Positions 34,601 to 47,199 of a stretch of 64,000 nucleotides of DNA are shown piece by piece (the first letter of the stretch is position 1; each line of letters begins with the position of its first letter). The stretch comes from Escallonia rubra. Lineage: Eukaryota > Streptophyta > Magnoliopsida > Escalloniales > Escalloniaceae. Below the pieces are notes generated by a model. The model did not search any database and was not told the DNA's origin. It saw only the letters and a program-made list of their open reading frames with translations. The stretch covers positions 124,001-188,000 of the forward strand of contig JAVXUO010001981.1 of the NCBI GenBank assembly GCA_033065855.1, written 5' to 3'. Both the position numbers and the translations under genes were made by a program.

Positions 34601-35790
34601 AGACAAAAAAGAAGCAAAAAAAAAATATATTTTCAACTCTTAAAGGTCTTTCTTGGGGTTTGAGTCTTAGAGATTTCATGTCATGTTTATCTGCTTCCAT
34701 CCTTAACAAGTCGAGAACATATATAAATTTTCCAGCAAGAGATAGTTGCTTGGTATGAATTCTCAAATTTACCAATTACTTCAAAAGTTCACAATAATAA
34801 AAAAATATTGAATTTGAGCCTAGTGTTCTATCTCGTTAACACATCTTTTTTTGCGCTTTGGGATGATGATTACTATCTTTTCAAGCCTAAAACTTAAAAA
34901 TTGAAATTTCCTTAAAAATAATTTGAATAACATAAACCTAGTAAAAGAATTTGGTGCAAAGTTTAACCAGTTGACTTAGAAGTTAAGACTATCAGGAAAA
35001 GGCCGTGACTGTTTTTGGCCAACCCCTCACTAACTAGAAACAAGCTAAACTCTCAAAGATAATGAGGTGGAACATTGACATCAAGTTTTTCCCTTTCTTA
35101 AAGCTCACTAGTTCTTTGAGCATGGACCATTTATCTTGAGAAGAAAAAAAAAAGCCCATTAGGCTGAAAAACCTGAAAAGGGCGACCGAGGCAAAAGTTA
35201 GGACACCACAAAAAAAAAAAAAAAACTTAAAAGAATGTAGGTTTGCATGAGTCTTCCTTGAAATGAGCATTCCCGATGATTAGACACATATCATCATGTT
35301 TACCTTGTGCTTGATATTTTTACTTGATGGCCCTTTTGCTCCTAAAAAATTTACCCTTTCTTTTTAGAAGCCTATATTTCTAACCTTGGAATGAGTAGTC
35401 TCCTTGTGTGTGCCCTATGTCCACAATATCGCTGTTGGAGTTAACATGGAGGTTTCTTTCTCATAGGAACCAAACTCAAAAGATGATTCAAATCTTGATG
35501 ATCATTTGATATATAAGAAATAATTGCAACATAAAAGAAAGAAAAAAAAAGGAGAGAAAGAAAGTACTAGCAGCGTTGCAAAAAAAATAAAAATAAAAAT
35601 TGAAGCTGTTGAAGAATGATCATCAAGATCTACTGCATGGTTTAACTTTGATTTGAGAAGACTTACTCACCATGCCCGATAGTTTGAACTAAGTTAGACC
35701 TGATTTCTGTAATGGGGATACGTAAGCAGCTTAGTCATCATCTACGCTCGGCCTCCATGGGCAAACAAACTAGGGGCTTTGGTATCGTAT
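34601..35790. repeat. Tat-like spacer, copy 2
   Basis: Second copy of the segment at 29,200-30,110 plus 33,203-33,560, same direction. Ends with GGGGATACGTAAGCAGC at about 35,717, a Tat-lineage terminal signature. The two copies have diverged considerably (by eye about 70% alike), so the duplication is old. Confidence 0.65.
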
Positions 35791-35914
35791 TTGATTTTTT
35801 GAACTAATTTACCATTTGTTTCTTAATCCACACCCCGGCTTACATTGTGTCCGGCAAAGAAAGTCCTCCTTGAGGTTATGTTTGTTTATGAGATACAAAT
35901 GCAGATTACTTTAG

Positions 35915-35950
35915 ATGAGGTCAATATAAATGAAAAAATGAGATTTGAAA

Positions 35951-36004
<54 letters not shown>

Positions 36005-36039
36005 TTTCAAATATCATTTTTTTCATTTATATTGACCTC

Positions 36040-36041
<2 letters not shown>
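35915..36041. repeat. 36-bp inverted repeat around a (TA)n core
   Basis: Left arm 35,915-35,950 and right arm 36,004-36,041 are reverse complements with about two differences. Between them is about 46 bases of TA. A second TA/GT microsatellite follows at 36,041-36,078. The structure can fold into a long hairpin. It creates Tyr/Ile reading frames that are not genes. Confidence 0.9.
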
Positions 36042-36077
<36 letters not shown>

Positions 36078-36078
36078 C

Positions 36079-36770
36079 CTTGCACCTTTCTGAGCTTGTT
36101 ACTTTGTGGCATGGCATGTTCACTTCTGTATGGCTTTTTTATGACCTTTTAATTCCTGAATTTTCAAACCTGGTGTGTTCATCTCCCTATAGCCTTATGA
36201 TGACCATTAATTTTCATGAACTGCCTAGCATGCCCTATTTTATGCGCAAGTTTGATATTTCTGCCACCACTTCGAAGATAGCATAACTCACCATTCTGAC
36301 TTCTTCCACACATGACACATGGGATGGCTGGAAAAGTTGATCCGTCACCCTGACCAGTACGCCGTGTAGGTCAAACTCCAGAACTCTACGATGGTTTAAC
36401 TCAAGTAACCCGAGCTGGTCGAGCGCCTATACTTTGCGCTCCCCTAAATCCCATATCATGCCCCGATCGAATTTCAGAACTCTATCCAGATCCCATTATC
36501 ACTGAGCCAAAGTGGGCCTGAATATATGATTTTGTCCCCAACCTTTAACCTTGGGCACCGTCCTATGCTGATTGTAAAAAAAAAAACCTTTTTACTGACG
36601 ACTGTCAGCCCCTACAACTCTGTTCTGGAAAAATTCTTACTTATCTCTCTTCTATCCACCCTGTGTTTACTCATGACTTCCTCTATTGTCAAACTTACAC
36701 AGTTCCAAAACACATGCCAAATCAAGACATTCCATATAACTCGCCAAATTGAGCTGAGATCACCGAGACC
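36079..36770. other. no gene recognised
   Basis: Mixed-composition sequence next to a gag fossil. It may be part of the same element, but no motif was found. Confidence 0.4.
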
Positions 36771-37260
36771 CCCCGTCAAGACCTAAACCCTATTCAAACT
36801 TTCGGCAGCTATCTGCCTCTGTTCGTAACATTTTCACTGCAAATCTAGCGAACAAGAAAAACCTCAACTCAAACTCGTCTACAGACTCTTAATCTACTTG
36901 CATTAAATTAAAAAACTCCCTTAGCATAAGTTTACGATTACTCGTTGGGAATACCGGTTGAAAATAATTCCTTAACTGTTCCCAAATAATATCAATCATT
37001 TGCTAATGCGTAATGCTCTTCGCCACCATTTCTTACTCCTGATCAGCCTCCTTTCTTAGTTTATATACCGCAACTTCAATCCTTCATCGCTTCACTTACA
37101 ATTGTTCAAAATTTATACAATCAGTTGCTCAAATTTTTTCTCAATTTCGCTAACCCAGTTTGCTGCCTCTATAGGGTCCAATAACCTCCTATAGCTAGTC
37201 ACATTTATTTGGTAAATTTATCCAATGTACTCTCATCTCAAGGTTGTGGTTGGACCGGAT
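36771..37260 (-). pseudogene. gypsy gag fragment (fossil)
   Basis: Minus-strand readings such as IIWEQLRNYFQPVFPTSNR and LREFFNLMQVD match the Retrotrans_gag core (W-x-x-F-x-x-x-F-x-x-x-Y-F-P...). Broken fossil, several breaks. Family within gypsy not determined. Confidence 0.6.
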
Positions 37261-38079
37261 TTGTTACTCCTGGTTAGCCAAATTCTGCATGTCGTCAGAT
37301 CAGAATCGGGTTCCTAATGTTCAGAACTGAAACCAACGGTTCTAGGTTTTACTATTTCCCTTATTAGGTAGAGGTGCCCCTCTACAATCATAAAACCTCC
37401 ATACATTATATTTCCCAATCTAAAGATTGACTGGTCAAGTCTTTCCAATGCTGGGAAGAATTCTTGCTCATTATATACAGCCTATTGGAATCTCATCTAT
37501 CAGGGACCACTAAGCCCTCCATACAATTTCCACTGACAGTTATCAGGGTGATACCAACATGGGTATCAAGAACAACATAATGATTCTGTGTCAGCCCTCG
37601 AAAATTCACTGAAACTCACCATTTCACTCACTAACACACCCTACAAAGTTCAACACACACACTTACTGTAATATCTTGAACTTTGGAAGCCGTTTAAAAT
37701 AATCATATGCACTCCGAAAAATAAACGGGCATTAATTTTGGGCAATACTCGAGTACTAGTAGGGTATCGAAGCTTAAAAGATTTTTTGGACAAAAATGTA
37801 AAATTTGAAATTTTGGGGGTATTTTCGTAATTTTGAAAAACTTTGGGGGCAAAAATTTAAATTATGTTTTAGTGATGAAAAATAACAAAATGAGTGATAG
37901 TACATTTTTTCAGTAGTGTTTAACTAAATCAATAAAGATTAGACAAGTTTTTGGGTCTTAAATGCACTTATATAAAGTTTGGGGGCCATTTGTGCAATTT
38001 TAGAAAAAAATATTTAGAAGCCATTTTTTTTAGCTTGCCACCTCCTATTGGCTTAAGTGACTAAGCTAAGTTAAATAAT

Positions 38080-39219
38080 GGGATAATTGCGTAAAATACC
38101 CCTGTGGTTTGGGGTCGTTGCAAAAAGACCTCTGTTGTTACAAAAATTACAAATAGACACCTGTAATTGTAAAAGTGTTACAATCGTTAAAGAAATCATC
38201 CAAATTGACGGAGCGTGATCTTCACTCTCTTAAAAAGTGTGTTTGAAAGATTTTTAATACATTAAAAAGACTAAAATACCCTCCCCACTTTTTTCTCTCC
38301 CAATTAAGTCCCAATTTCTTCTTCAATCCAACCAAACCCTAACCCTAGCTGCCACTTTAAACCAAACCCCAAGTCTCAATTCCTGTCACCACAGAGCCCC
38401 ATCCACCACCACCATCCCCAATTTCTGCAACCACCCAGCCCCGACCACCAACCATCCCCAATTTCTGTCACCACAGAGCCCCATCACCAATTTCCCCAAT
38501 TTTTAGCGCCAAGTGCGCCGCTACCACCCACCATGAGTTCTGCATCGCTAGACCCGTCATCAACCGAACAACTTGCACCGCCGCCAACCTCTCTATGAGC
38601 CCCAACCACCTGCGCCGAACCCAATCGCCACCCTAATCACACGAACTCAGATCTAGGTTTTCAATCGCATATTGCGATGGAAACCCTAGATCTAAGTTTG
38701 TGCAATTTGGGTAAATCAACCACATCTAAACCTAATCACGTAGGTTTTATTCCACAAACAAATCCCGTCACATTAAAACTCCATAAGAATCGAGAAGAAA
38801 GCATTGCGGCAGAGAGATTGGTTTGACGACGAAAGGGAAGGCGATTGATTTGACAGGGTTGTGGCGGCAACGAAAGCAGGGGGCTTAGACTTATGGAAGC
38901 GACGAGCATGGCTGGGTGGTGGTGGTAGGGGCTGGATGGTTGTGATGAGAGAGAGGGCTTGGGCGGCGATGAAGCGTGGGGCTTGAGTGGCAGCGGTTGT
39001 GGCTACGGTGGTGCTGTTACCCCTTGTCAAGACTTCCTTCAACACACAAACAAAATTAGGTTTATATATGGGGGTATTTCGGACAATTTATTTAAATCGT
39101 TACAGAAATCGTCGGATGCAACACTTTTACAATTACATGTGTCTATTTGCATTTTTTGTTACAACATGGGTCTTTTTGTAACGACCCCAAACCATAGGGG
39201 TATTTTACGCAATTATCCC
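38080..39219. mobile_element. Mutator-type (MULE) non-autonomous element 1
   Basis: Perfect 9-bp target duplications TTAAATAAT (38,071-38,079 and 39,220-39,228) flank termini GGGATAATTGCGTAAAATAC that are identical on both ends. TIR similarity extends about 100 bp at roughly 90%. Nine-base duplication with long TIRs is the Mutator hallmark. The 0.9-kb interior is CCACC-rich on one side and has no transposase. Whether the C-rich interior comes from a host gene is unknown. Confidence 0.92.
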
Positions 39220-39874
39220 TTAAATAATTTAATGATGGGTCTTGGGAGGATAATGGAGTTTTCGGGTAAAGAAAATTGGGGGTAAGGGGGGAGAGAACAA
39301 AGAACAAAACAAAACAAGAAGAGAAACATGAAAGAAAACAGAGTGAAAAGAAAGGGAAAAAACAGAGAAGGAAAAAGAAGCAGGGGCTTCGAGGGGGCAA
39401 AGAAATCAGAGAAAAAGAGAGAGTTCGGGAAGAATCCTCAAGGGTAACTTCCTCATTATTTAGTGTAATTCTTGTTTTAAATCTAGTTTGTGATTTTCGT
39501 GGTTGTGTGTGTGTTTAGTGTTCTTCTGTGTGTGTATTTAGCTGTGTAAGAGGGTGGTGCTTTGGGGTACAGTTGGAGGATGAACCTATGTGTGATTCAT
39601 GTGTTTGTGAGGGTGTAGAGGTAAGGAAGAGAGCTATGAGAGGGTGCTGGTGTGTTGAGTGAGTGTGCTGAGTGCGTGTTGTGGGTTGGGTGTGGGCATC
39701 CATGGCTGGCGCAGGGTGTATGTGTGTGTAATTTTAGTGTGTATGTTTGTGTGTTTGTTAGGAGGATGTAAAGTAAAATGGTTGGTCTTCAGGGTGATTG
39801 AGGATCTGTGTGTCTGAGTTGTGTGTTACGGGGGTGATGGTGTGAATTGTGTGAACATATGTGTGTAAAAGATG

Positions 39875-40741
39875 TAGGGATGGCAATAAGACCCACAACC
39901 GGCGGATCCCCGCCCCGTCCCGCTCCTATAAGAGCGGGTCTTTTTTTACTTTGACCGGGCCACGGGGGGGGTATGGTTTTTTTTTTAAAAATCCGCAGCG
40001 GGTTAGGGGCAGGTATGGTATTTAGTCCAAACCGCCCCGCGACCCGGTTCCGCCCCGGTATTTAACCCTACTCATCTTTAATCCTAGCCGTCCATCTCAC
40101 ACATATATAATATGTCCTTACTCCTTATCATCCCCATTCCCCAACCCTAATTCCCAATCAATCTCTCACTCTCTGTCGACAACAAAGGTCTCACACTCTC
40201 ACTCTCTGCCGACAACAAAGGTGTCGCGGCGTCGCACCAACCCTAATTTTCATCTGCCGACAAAGGTGCCGCGTCGCCATCGCGCATCCTTCTTCTCTCC
40301 CGGCCTTTCCTCCGAACAGTTGGCGACTGACCATTTACTGATCTAAGGCACCGTCGGCTACTGACGCAACAACGAGCCATCAGACACCAAGCCGTCGATG
40401 TCGCCTGTGATCATCAATAATCCGTCGTTTCCGCCTGTGATCATCAGCAATCCGTCGCAGCCGTGATCGCTGCCATCTCAGTATATTGGGCTACCGTGAT
40501 CTACTGCCATGATTGCTGACATTTGATCGCTGCCATTTGATCACTGTCGTGATCTACTGCCAATTTCGAAGGGCATAAGGACATGGCGGGGCGCGGCGGG
40601 GAAGGGTTCAGGGTCGGATATGGACTTGAGGGTATATAACCCGGTGCGAGGCGGGTGCAGGGCGGGGTGGGATTTCAAGGGTAGCGAGGCGGGTGTGGAT
40701 CTTATAAAATCCGCATCCGACCCGCCCCATTGCCATCCCTA
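39875..40741. mobile_element. hAT-type non-autonomous element
   Basis: Termini TAGGGATGGCAAT and its inverse ATTGCCATCCCTA bound 867 bp. Flanks AAAAGATG and AAAAGATA agree at seven of eight bases, as for hAT 8-bp duplications. GC-rich subterminal GCGGGT/CCCGCC motifs lie near both ends. No transposase. Confidence 0.85.
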
Positions 40742-43071
40742 AAAAGATATGTGTTAGTGAGTGATATGCATGATTGAATGTGATTATGTGTGAGTAGAAT
40801 GTGTTAGTGAGCTGTTGGAGTAGTGTGTGGGGGAAATGGGTCTTGGCGGAACAAGGAAGAAGAGAAGTGTGTGTACAAAATGTGTAATATTATGTGGATT
40901 GATTTGAATAGTGATTGTAATCGTCACTAAAGGTGAAAAATTAATTAGGCAGTTTTTTTCTTGAATTTTTATAAATAGTTAGAGCCAAAATTAGATAAAG
41001 TTCAAAACAGTAACCCCTAATATTTTTATGAGACCTACGCTCTGGAGTGTTTCAAGAATTTTCGGTGTCCGCGAAGAGTGCTAAATTGGGGTACCGATTA
41101 AAGAAATTTATCAAATTATTTAGCATAGCAAACCAAGCTATTTTGATCTGAAAATTTTATAAAAATCTTATTTTACTTATATGATTCATATTCTAATATT
41201 TCAGGCCATTCTGAGGCTGATAGGTATTTTTTGCAAACCTAGCCTTTTAGCGCTCGGTCCGGACATCGGTTCGGGATTTTCTGGCGAAAATTTTCTAAAA
41301 GACTTTTTAGTCAAAAAATGACATCAGGATGATTAAAATAGCATTTTAAGAAGTTTTTGAGATTTTTTTTCAGGTGCTGAAAACCCCAAGGGTATTTTGG
41401 TAATTTTACCTATAAGAGGTATTTTGAGGTAAATTCACATACAGTAAGATTGTTTGAGTGATTTTACTTGCGGGAAGGCTGTTTCTGTGATTCAAGTGTG
41501 AGAGGGGGTATTTTGGTAATTTGCCACCTAAGGGGATATTTTGGTAATATGACCTAGGAAAGGTATTTTGGGATAATATTGCATACGGTAAGGCTATTAT
41601 AGTGATTTACATACGAGAAGACCATTTTGATGATTTAAGTCGGAGATGGGCACTTTGGTAATATTAAACCCAGGGGCGTTTTAGTAATTTTACATATCCG
41701 GTGAGGGGGTTCATTCTGGTAGTATGCGTGAGTCCGTATTAAGTTAAAATATTGTAATATAGTATGTATTCTAATTAGTTCGTTGTTCCATTTAGGTTAA
41801 AGCTAAAGACTTCCGGTTAAAATAATTTAGCTGCAGATCCATGTAATTATATCTGAACCATGGGTAAGGACGTTCGTTCGAACCCTTATTTTTATAACTC
41901 GTACTCGTAAGTACTCCTTGGATTTACTTATGACTAATGTTGAACTCTGAAGTATGTATTGATATTAGCATGTTATTATCCAGAGAAAACCGCAATATTG
42001 AACCTGAATCGATTATTTGGAAATCTTGTGATGCTCGCATGTTATTGCATGCTGAGAAAAATTGATAATTGTTTGTATATGTTCCTTTGAATTGTTGTGC
42101 GTAAATTCGATAATTATTCGCAATCGCTTTTGCTGTTTCTTTGTGATTTTCTTCTGGAATTCCGAATGATGGCTTACATCAGTATGTTTAATGTTATTGA
42201 GACCCGAATTGATTTCGGTGATTTGAGGTTATGTTAACGCTCATTGATATTGTTGATTTTTTTGTGTTGATCTGGGTATCCGTTCCGTGGGGAGGCGTTA
42301 TAAGGCTAGATAGAATCCTGCATGAAATGCGGGCTAGTACCCGATGGGACTAGTAATTACTATGATACATCATGCATGTGTACACTACCAACTATGCCTG
42401 AGTGGCATCGTAACCGTCCAGGATCAACGTTGATTTTTTATTTTATCTGCACCATATGTACCATGATTGTTATGGAAATGACTAAGAACAGACTATCTCA
42501 AATGGTTTGAAATCTCTCGAGAAATCTTTGTTGTATTTTGGAAATTATCTTTTATTGATCGTTTTGGAACCCATCGTGATGGTATTTGTCTATTTTCATA
42601 TTTATTTATGATGAATTTTGATCATTTTGAAAATCATTGAGTTTTTTATCGTTTGAAGTGTTTTGGAAATCATCGTCGGTTGGATTCTTTGGAATCGTGT
42701 TATAATCTTTATGTAGTCCTCTTACGACTTTACTGAGCTTTCAAAAGCTCACCCTTCGTTTGACTCCCTTCTGCATGTGATGATAAGCTGTAGTAGGTTC
42801 GGGAGTGGTTAGAGTATGTGTGAGGTTCCGGTAAGGTTGCCACTACAGTGTAGTGAAACCCCTGCGTGGGTCGGTACTGTCACCTTTTTTTATAAGGACT
42901 CGAGTTCGTAAAGAACTTAGGTTTTAACAGTTTAAGTTTAAGCAATCTTGTAAGCTTGTAATTGAAGAATTTGAGATGCTATCGGATTAAATGTTTTGAA
43001 GTATGTGCTAGTGAACAAATTTGACAGGTTTGATGTGATCCGGTAGGTCAACGTTCCGGGAGTTCGTGGCA

Positions 43072-45029
43072 CTCCCATAAACACACACCCAATCACGCAA
43101 GAACACACAGATACGCACACACAATACCACATCTGCCAGCCATGTTCATGGCACTCCCATAAAATGCATAATGCACAAGAACATGCATTGAACCCGCAAA
43201 CACCCACTAGAATACACACACGAAAACTTTGATGGATTACCTCTTGAGGAAAAGCCCGAATTCCCCCCTGTGTGCCCTGTTTCCCTCGGTTTTTCTTCTC
43301 TGTTACTGTTTCTCTTTTTGTTCCATTGTTCCTTCATGCCCGAATTTCCTTTTTTTCTTCTTCTTTTGTTTTTATTTAGGGCAAATTACACTTATATCCT
43401 TGAGGTTAGGGTGTAATTACAGTCAATGACACTGAGTTTCAAAATGTAACATTCGTGACCAAAAAACCCTAATTTTGTAACACTTGTGTCCATCCGTTAG
43501 GGTTCCGTCCAAAAGTGTATTTTTTTATGATGTCATCGTTATGTATTTTCAAAATGGCAATACTGCCCTTTATTGCAGTTAATGGTTTAAATTACAGGTA
43601 AGGACAATAGTTTGGATAAATTACACTTATGTCCAATATAATGGTTTAAATGTTCAAATTAGGATTAAGGTTTTTTAGGCAATTACACTTATGTCCAATA
43701 TAATTAGGGTTTGTATGAAAACCCTAATTTTCAAATTAGGTTTTCAAATTACCGCCTGCGACCAATCTTCTGCCGGCGTCGCCCCCATCGCCGGCGACGT
43801 TGCCTTTCCCCCTCCATCTCTTCTCACCCCCACCCGCGCCCACCGCAGCAGATCCGTCCCGCGCCTTACGCCGGTAGCTCCATCGCCCCATGCCACCGTA
43901 CAAAGTAACGCACCATCACTACTCACCACACCCGCTGCCGCCACCGACGAGACCCACCTCTACTTTCACCCGCCATCACCACCTCCACTTAAGATCTGAC
44001 CCAGATCCCCTTTCTATCTTCATCTGGGTTCAAGCCATGGCGGGCCGAGGACGGGGGAGGAAGACGGGATGAAGCACCGACGACGAGGGAGGAAGACGAG
44101 GTGCAGCGCCGGTGATGAGGGAGGAAGACGGGGTGCAGCGCCAGTGACGAGGGAGTTCAGACAGGTTGCGCAGGGAAAGGGGGAGGCAGACGGGGGTGCG
44201 GCGCCGGGGAAGAGGTTGTGGGCATGACGGGGAAATGGGAGGCAGACGAGGGACGGGAATGGGGGGAGGGGTGGCGCGAGTGGAGCTTGAAAGAAAGAAA
44301 TGGAGTTGGGGGTGGTGTGGGAAAGGGGGTGGGGCGGGGGGGGGGGGAGGGGTGGGGGAAAGGTTTAAGTAATGGCATTAAAAAAATAAGGTTTCAACTA
44401 AGGGGTAATAATGTCTTTTCAGGAAAACCGTTAGGATTTTTAAGATTCCATTTGGTCAACGAACATAAGTGTAATTTGTCCAAACTATTGTCCTTACCTG
44501 TAATTATACCCTAACCTCAGGGACACAAGTGTAATTTGCCCTTTTATTTAATCCAATCCATTATTCTATAATTGATTGGGTTAGTCATCGGATCAAATAA
44601 GAAGGAGGTGGCATCTCCTTACACCCACTGTTCTAAAAAATTAACACATAAGACATAATTTTTCAAAAATTACAAAATAGCCCCCCAAATTTCCAAAATT
44701 TACAAAATGGCCCAAAAAATCACAAAAATTACATTTTGCCCCAAAACTCTCCTAATCTTCATTAATTAAATTAGATGTTACTCAAACATACAATATCACT
44801 CATTTCATTAATTTTTTCATCACTAAAATATTAATTACATTTATGCCCCCAAAGTTTTTCCAAAATTACAAAAAATGCGCCCAAAATTTTAAAATTACAT
44901 TTTTGCCCCAAAATTCTTTTAAGTTTCGATACTTTATTAATACTCGAGCATAACCCAAAATTATCGGTCGTTTATTTTTCGGAGCACCGATAGTTATTTT
45001 AAACTGCTCCCGAAGTTTGGGATAATACA
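43072..45029 (-). mobile_element. LTR copy C', inverted relative of copy C
   Basis: 44,600-45,029 is the reverse complement, with divergence, of 37,680-38,080. Its minus-strand start is TGTATTATCCCAAACTTCGG. Further similarity to 39,420-39,700 is seen at 43,130-43,260. A Mutator-type element (43,379-44,541) is inserted. The left end joins copy C at 43,058-43,076. Confidence 0.6.
43379..44541. mobile_element. Mutator-type (MULE) non-autonomous element 2
   Basis: Perfect 9-bp duplications TTTTATTTA (43,370-43,378 and 44,542-44,550) flank inverted termini GGGCAAATTACACTT. The TIR is about 45 bp. A partial copy of the terminus recurs near 43,615 and 43,680, suggesting internal TIR duplication. 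The interior (43,745-44,370) is GC-rich with a G run, unlike the AT-rich surroundings. No transposase. Confidence 0.92.
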
Positions 45030-46950
45030 AAATCAAAGTCCCATAATTTTCATGATAGCTTCATAATATATAAAAAATATTGAAATAGAAATTCAGATTT
45101 AAAAGCACCGAAGTCATTTTAAAATCATATGTTTTGCTAAATCAATTATGATACAGATTTAATAGAAAATCAACTCTAAAAATTATGAAACTCTAAAAAA
45201 CTAAAACTTCTTTATATCATAAAAACATTTCAAAAATATGTCTGGATTTATTAAGGATTTTAAAGGCTTCAAATTAATTTTAGAAAAACTAAATTTGCAA
45301 AAATAATTCAAAATACTAAACGATTTCAGAAAAATCTGAAATTTTACCAATAATCCTAATATTAGCTTAAGAAACTTTTTACAAACTTTCATCAATTTAC
45401 GATAATTGCACGATACCCCACCGTCAAGTGGTACAATTGTGCAGGCACAATGCACAATGTTTTTACTGCACAGTACATCACATCACAATACCTCTTCTTC
45501 CTCCTTAATCTTCTACACCCACTTTCAAGACTCCTTAACACACACAGCAGACTACACACCTCACAAACCCACTAACACACCCTCACCCCCACCATTATAC
45601 ACTCAATGACCCACCCACCCACACACACACACATCACATAGCACACACTACGCTTCCCAGACCCACTGCCTTTCTTCTTTATTTTTTCCTGTTCTACACT
45701 TACGCACACCAGTACATCACTCACTCACTCCCTTGTCCCTTTACCCCCACATTCCCCAATTGCACACGTACAAATGCATCAAAACACACACTATATGTAT
45801 ACACTACACCCTTCGTACATCCCCTTCACAACATTTCGGTAAGTACAACACAGTCATTGCCTCTTGCTCAACACATGCATACACACATGCACTCTTTACA
45901 TCATATTACACACCCATCACACACATTACACTCCTCTCACCCACGTCTTCTGATTACATAAGAAAAGAAACCGTTTGAGCAACTTCTCAAGCACTTCTCA
46001 CTCTGCACCATAAAACGTATAGAGAATAAGGCTTCAATATTTTACCTAGTCATTTTAAAAACTCAGGAATCGAGCTGTTCACAGATTTTATACACACACG
46101 AACACGCTGCAAACACACACACACACACACACACAGAGTATAAAACACAAACACAAAAAAAAAAATACAACGTAAACCCACACTTCTTCCACCTGCACAC
46201 CCACTAAACACAAGCACATAACACACGCATACACATATATATATAGGCTGTTTTGGCAGCCCTCTAACTCACACAAAACACACAATTTCACAAACTCACT
46301 ACACCCACGCAGCCAGCATGGCTGTCCCCTCATGCACAACACAAGTACGCCAAACCGCAGTCCTTTATGGCTGCTTCTTTCCAGGCCATAAGACCCACAT
46401 ACGACCATTCGTAGACCGCCGTCGTGCAATTGCACCATGGCTGGTCGATTTCAGCCCCTTACCCATATAATTACAGCAGCCACCATGGCTATCATTATCG
46501 TCCCTCGCTGCCATCCCCTCCTTTCATGGTTGCCATTGCAGCCTCTCATTTCACACAAAACTCACCTACAATTAACACAACCTAATTTCGGCAGTCCAAT
46601 ACACCAATGCACACACATATTCTCACGCTACTCATTTCTAAATACATATATAAAAGCTAAAATTGTAACACTGGAAAAGAGCTTACCGGATATCGAATCG
46701 TCTCACTGGAAACCTTGTCGGAAGATCGCTCTCTCCCCTTTCTCACGAAGACACACATAATTCTCTTCCCCTCTTTCTCATTCTCTCTTTTCTCTTTTCT
46801 CATTCTTTTTCTTCTCTGTAATTGAAGGCATCCTTTTTTCTATAATCTGTCTCTATTTCTATTATGTAACCAAAAATCCCACTTAAAAGGTACCTTAATT
46901 CTCTCCATTTTTTCCTCATTTGTTTCCTCTCTTTCTAAATTTAAAGAGTT

Positions 46951-46989
<39 letters not shown>

Positions 46990-47166
46990 TTGTTGTAATC
47001 TTTTTATTTATTCAATAGTCCCCAATATAAATTTACATTTATATCTAAACCAGCTACACTAATCGTCCCTAAAGTTGCTAATATAAATATCGATGCTAAG
47101 TATAAAAATCATCGCAAAACAATTTAAATTTATCTCGTTAAAAATTTTGAAGTTCGGGGTATTACA
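45030..47166 (-). repeat. 3' LTR of minus-strand gypsy fossil (part)
   Basis: The minus strand starts TGTAATACCCCGAACTTC right after a purine tract (AAGTTGGAGAGAA). It shares blocks with the solo LTR at 30,111-33,202, such as GCACGATACCC near 45,409 and CTTACCGGA near 46,683. It meets LTR copy C' at about 45,030. CA microsatellites at 46,116-46,132 and 46,952-46,982. Confidence 0.75.
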
Positions 47167-47199
47167 TTCTCTCCAACTTATAAAAAAATCGTCCTCGAA

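Larger units (their letters stand above)
37667..43071 (+). mobile_element. LTR copy C (solo or partial), plus strand, holding two DNA transposons
   Basis: Starts TGTAATATCTTGAACTTTGG. Plant gypsy LTR features continue to about 43,070, including GAGCTTTCAAAAGCTCACCC near 42,738. A Mutator-type element (38,080-39,219) and an hAT-type element (39,875-40,741) are inserted in it. Near 41,388-41,700 the motif TATTTTGGTAAT recurs every 40-60 bp. The right end is uncertain because it meets an inverted relative at a small palindrome. Confidence 0.65.

Noticed and set aside
35845-36286. Frames rich in Tyr and Ile around 36 kb
   Set aside because: They are produced by TA and GT microsatellites.
39276-39518. 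Lys/Glu-rich frame resembling a nuclear protein
   Set aside because: GAAAAGAG-rich LTR sequence; no domain and no homologous frame in the inverted LTR copy.
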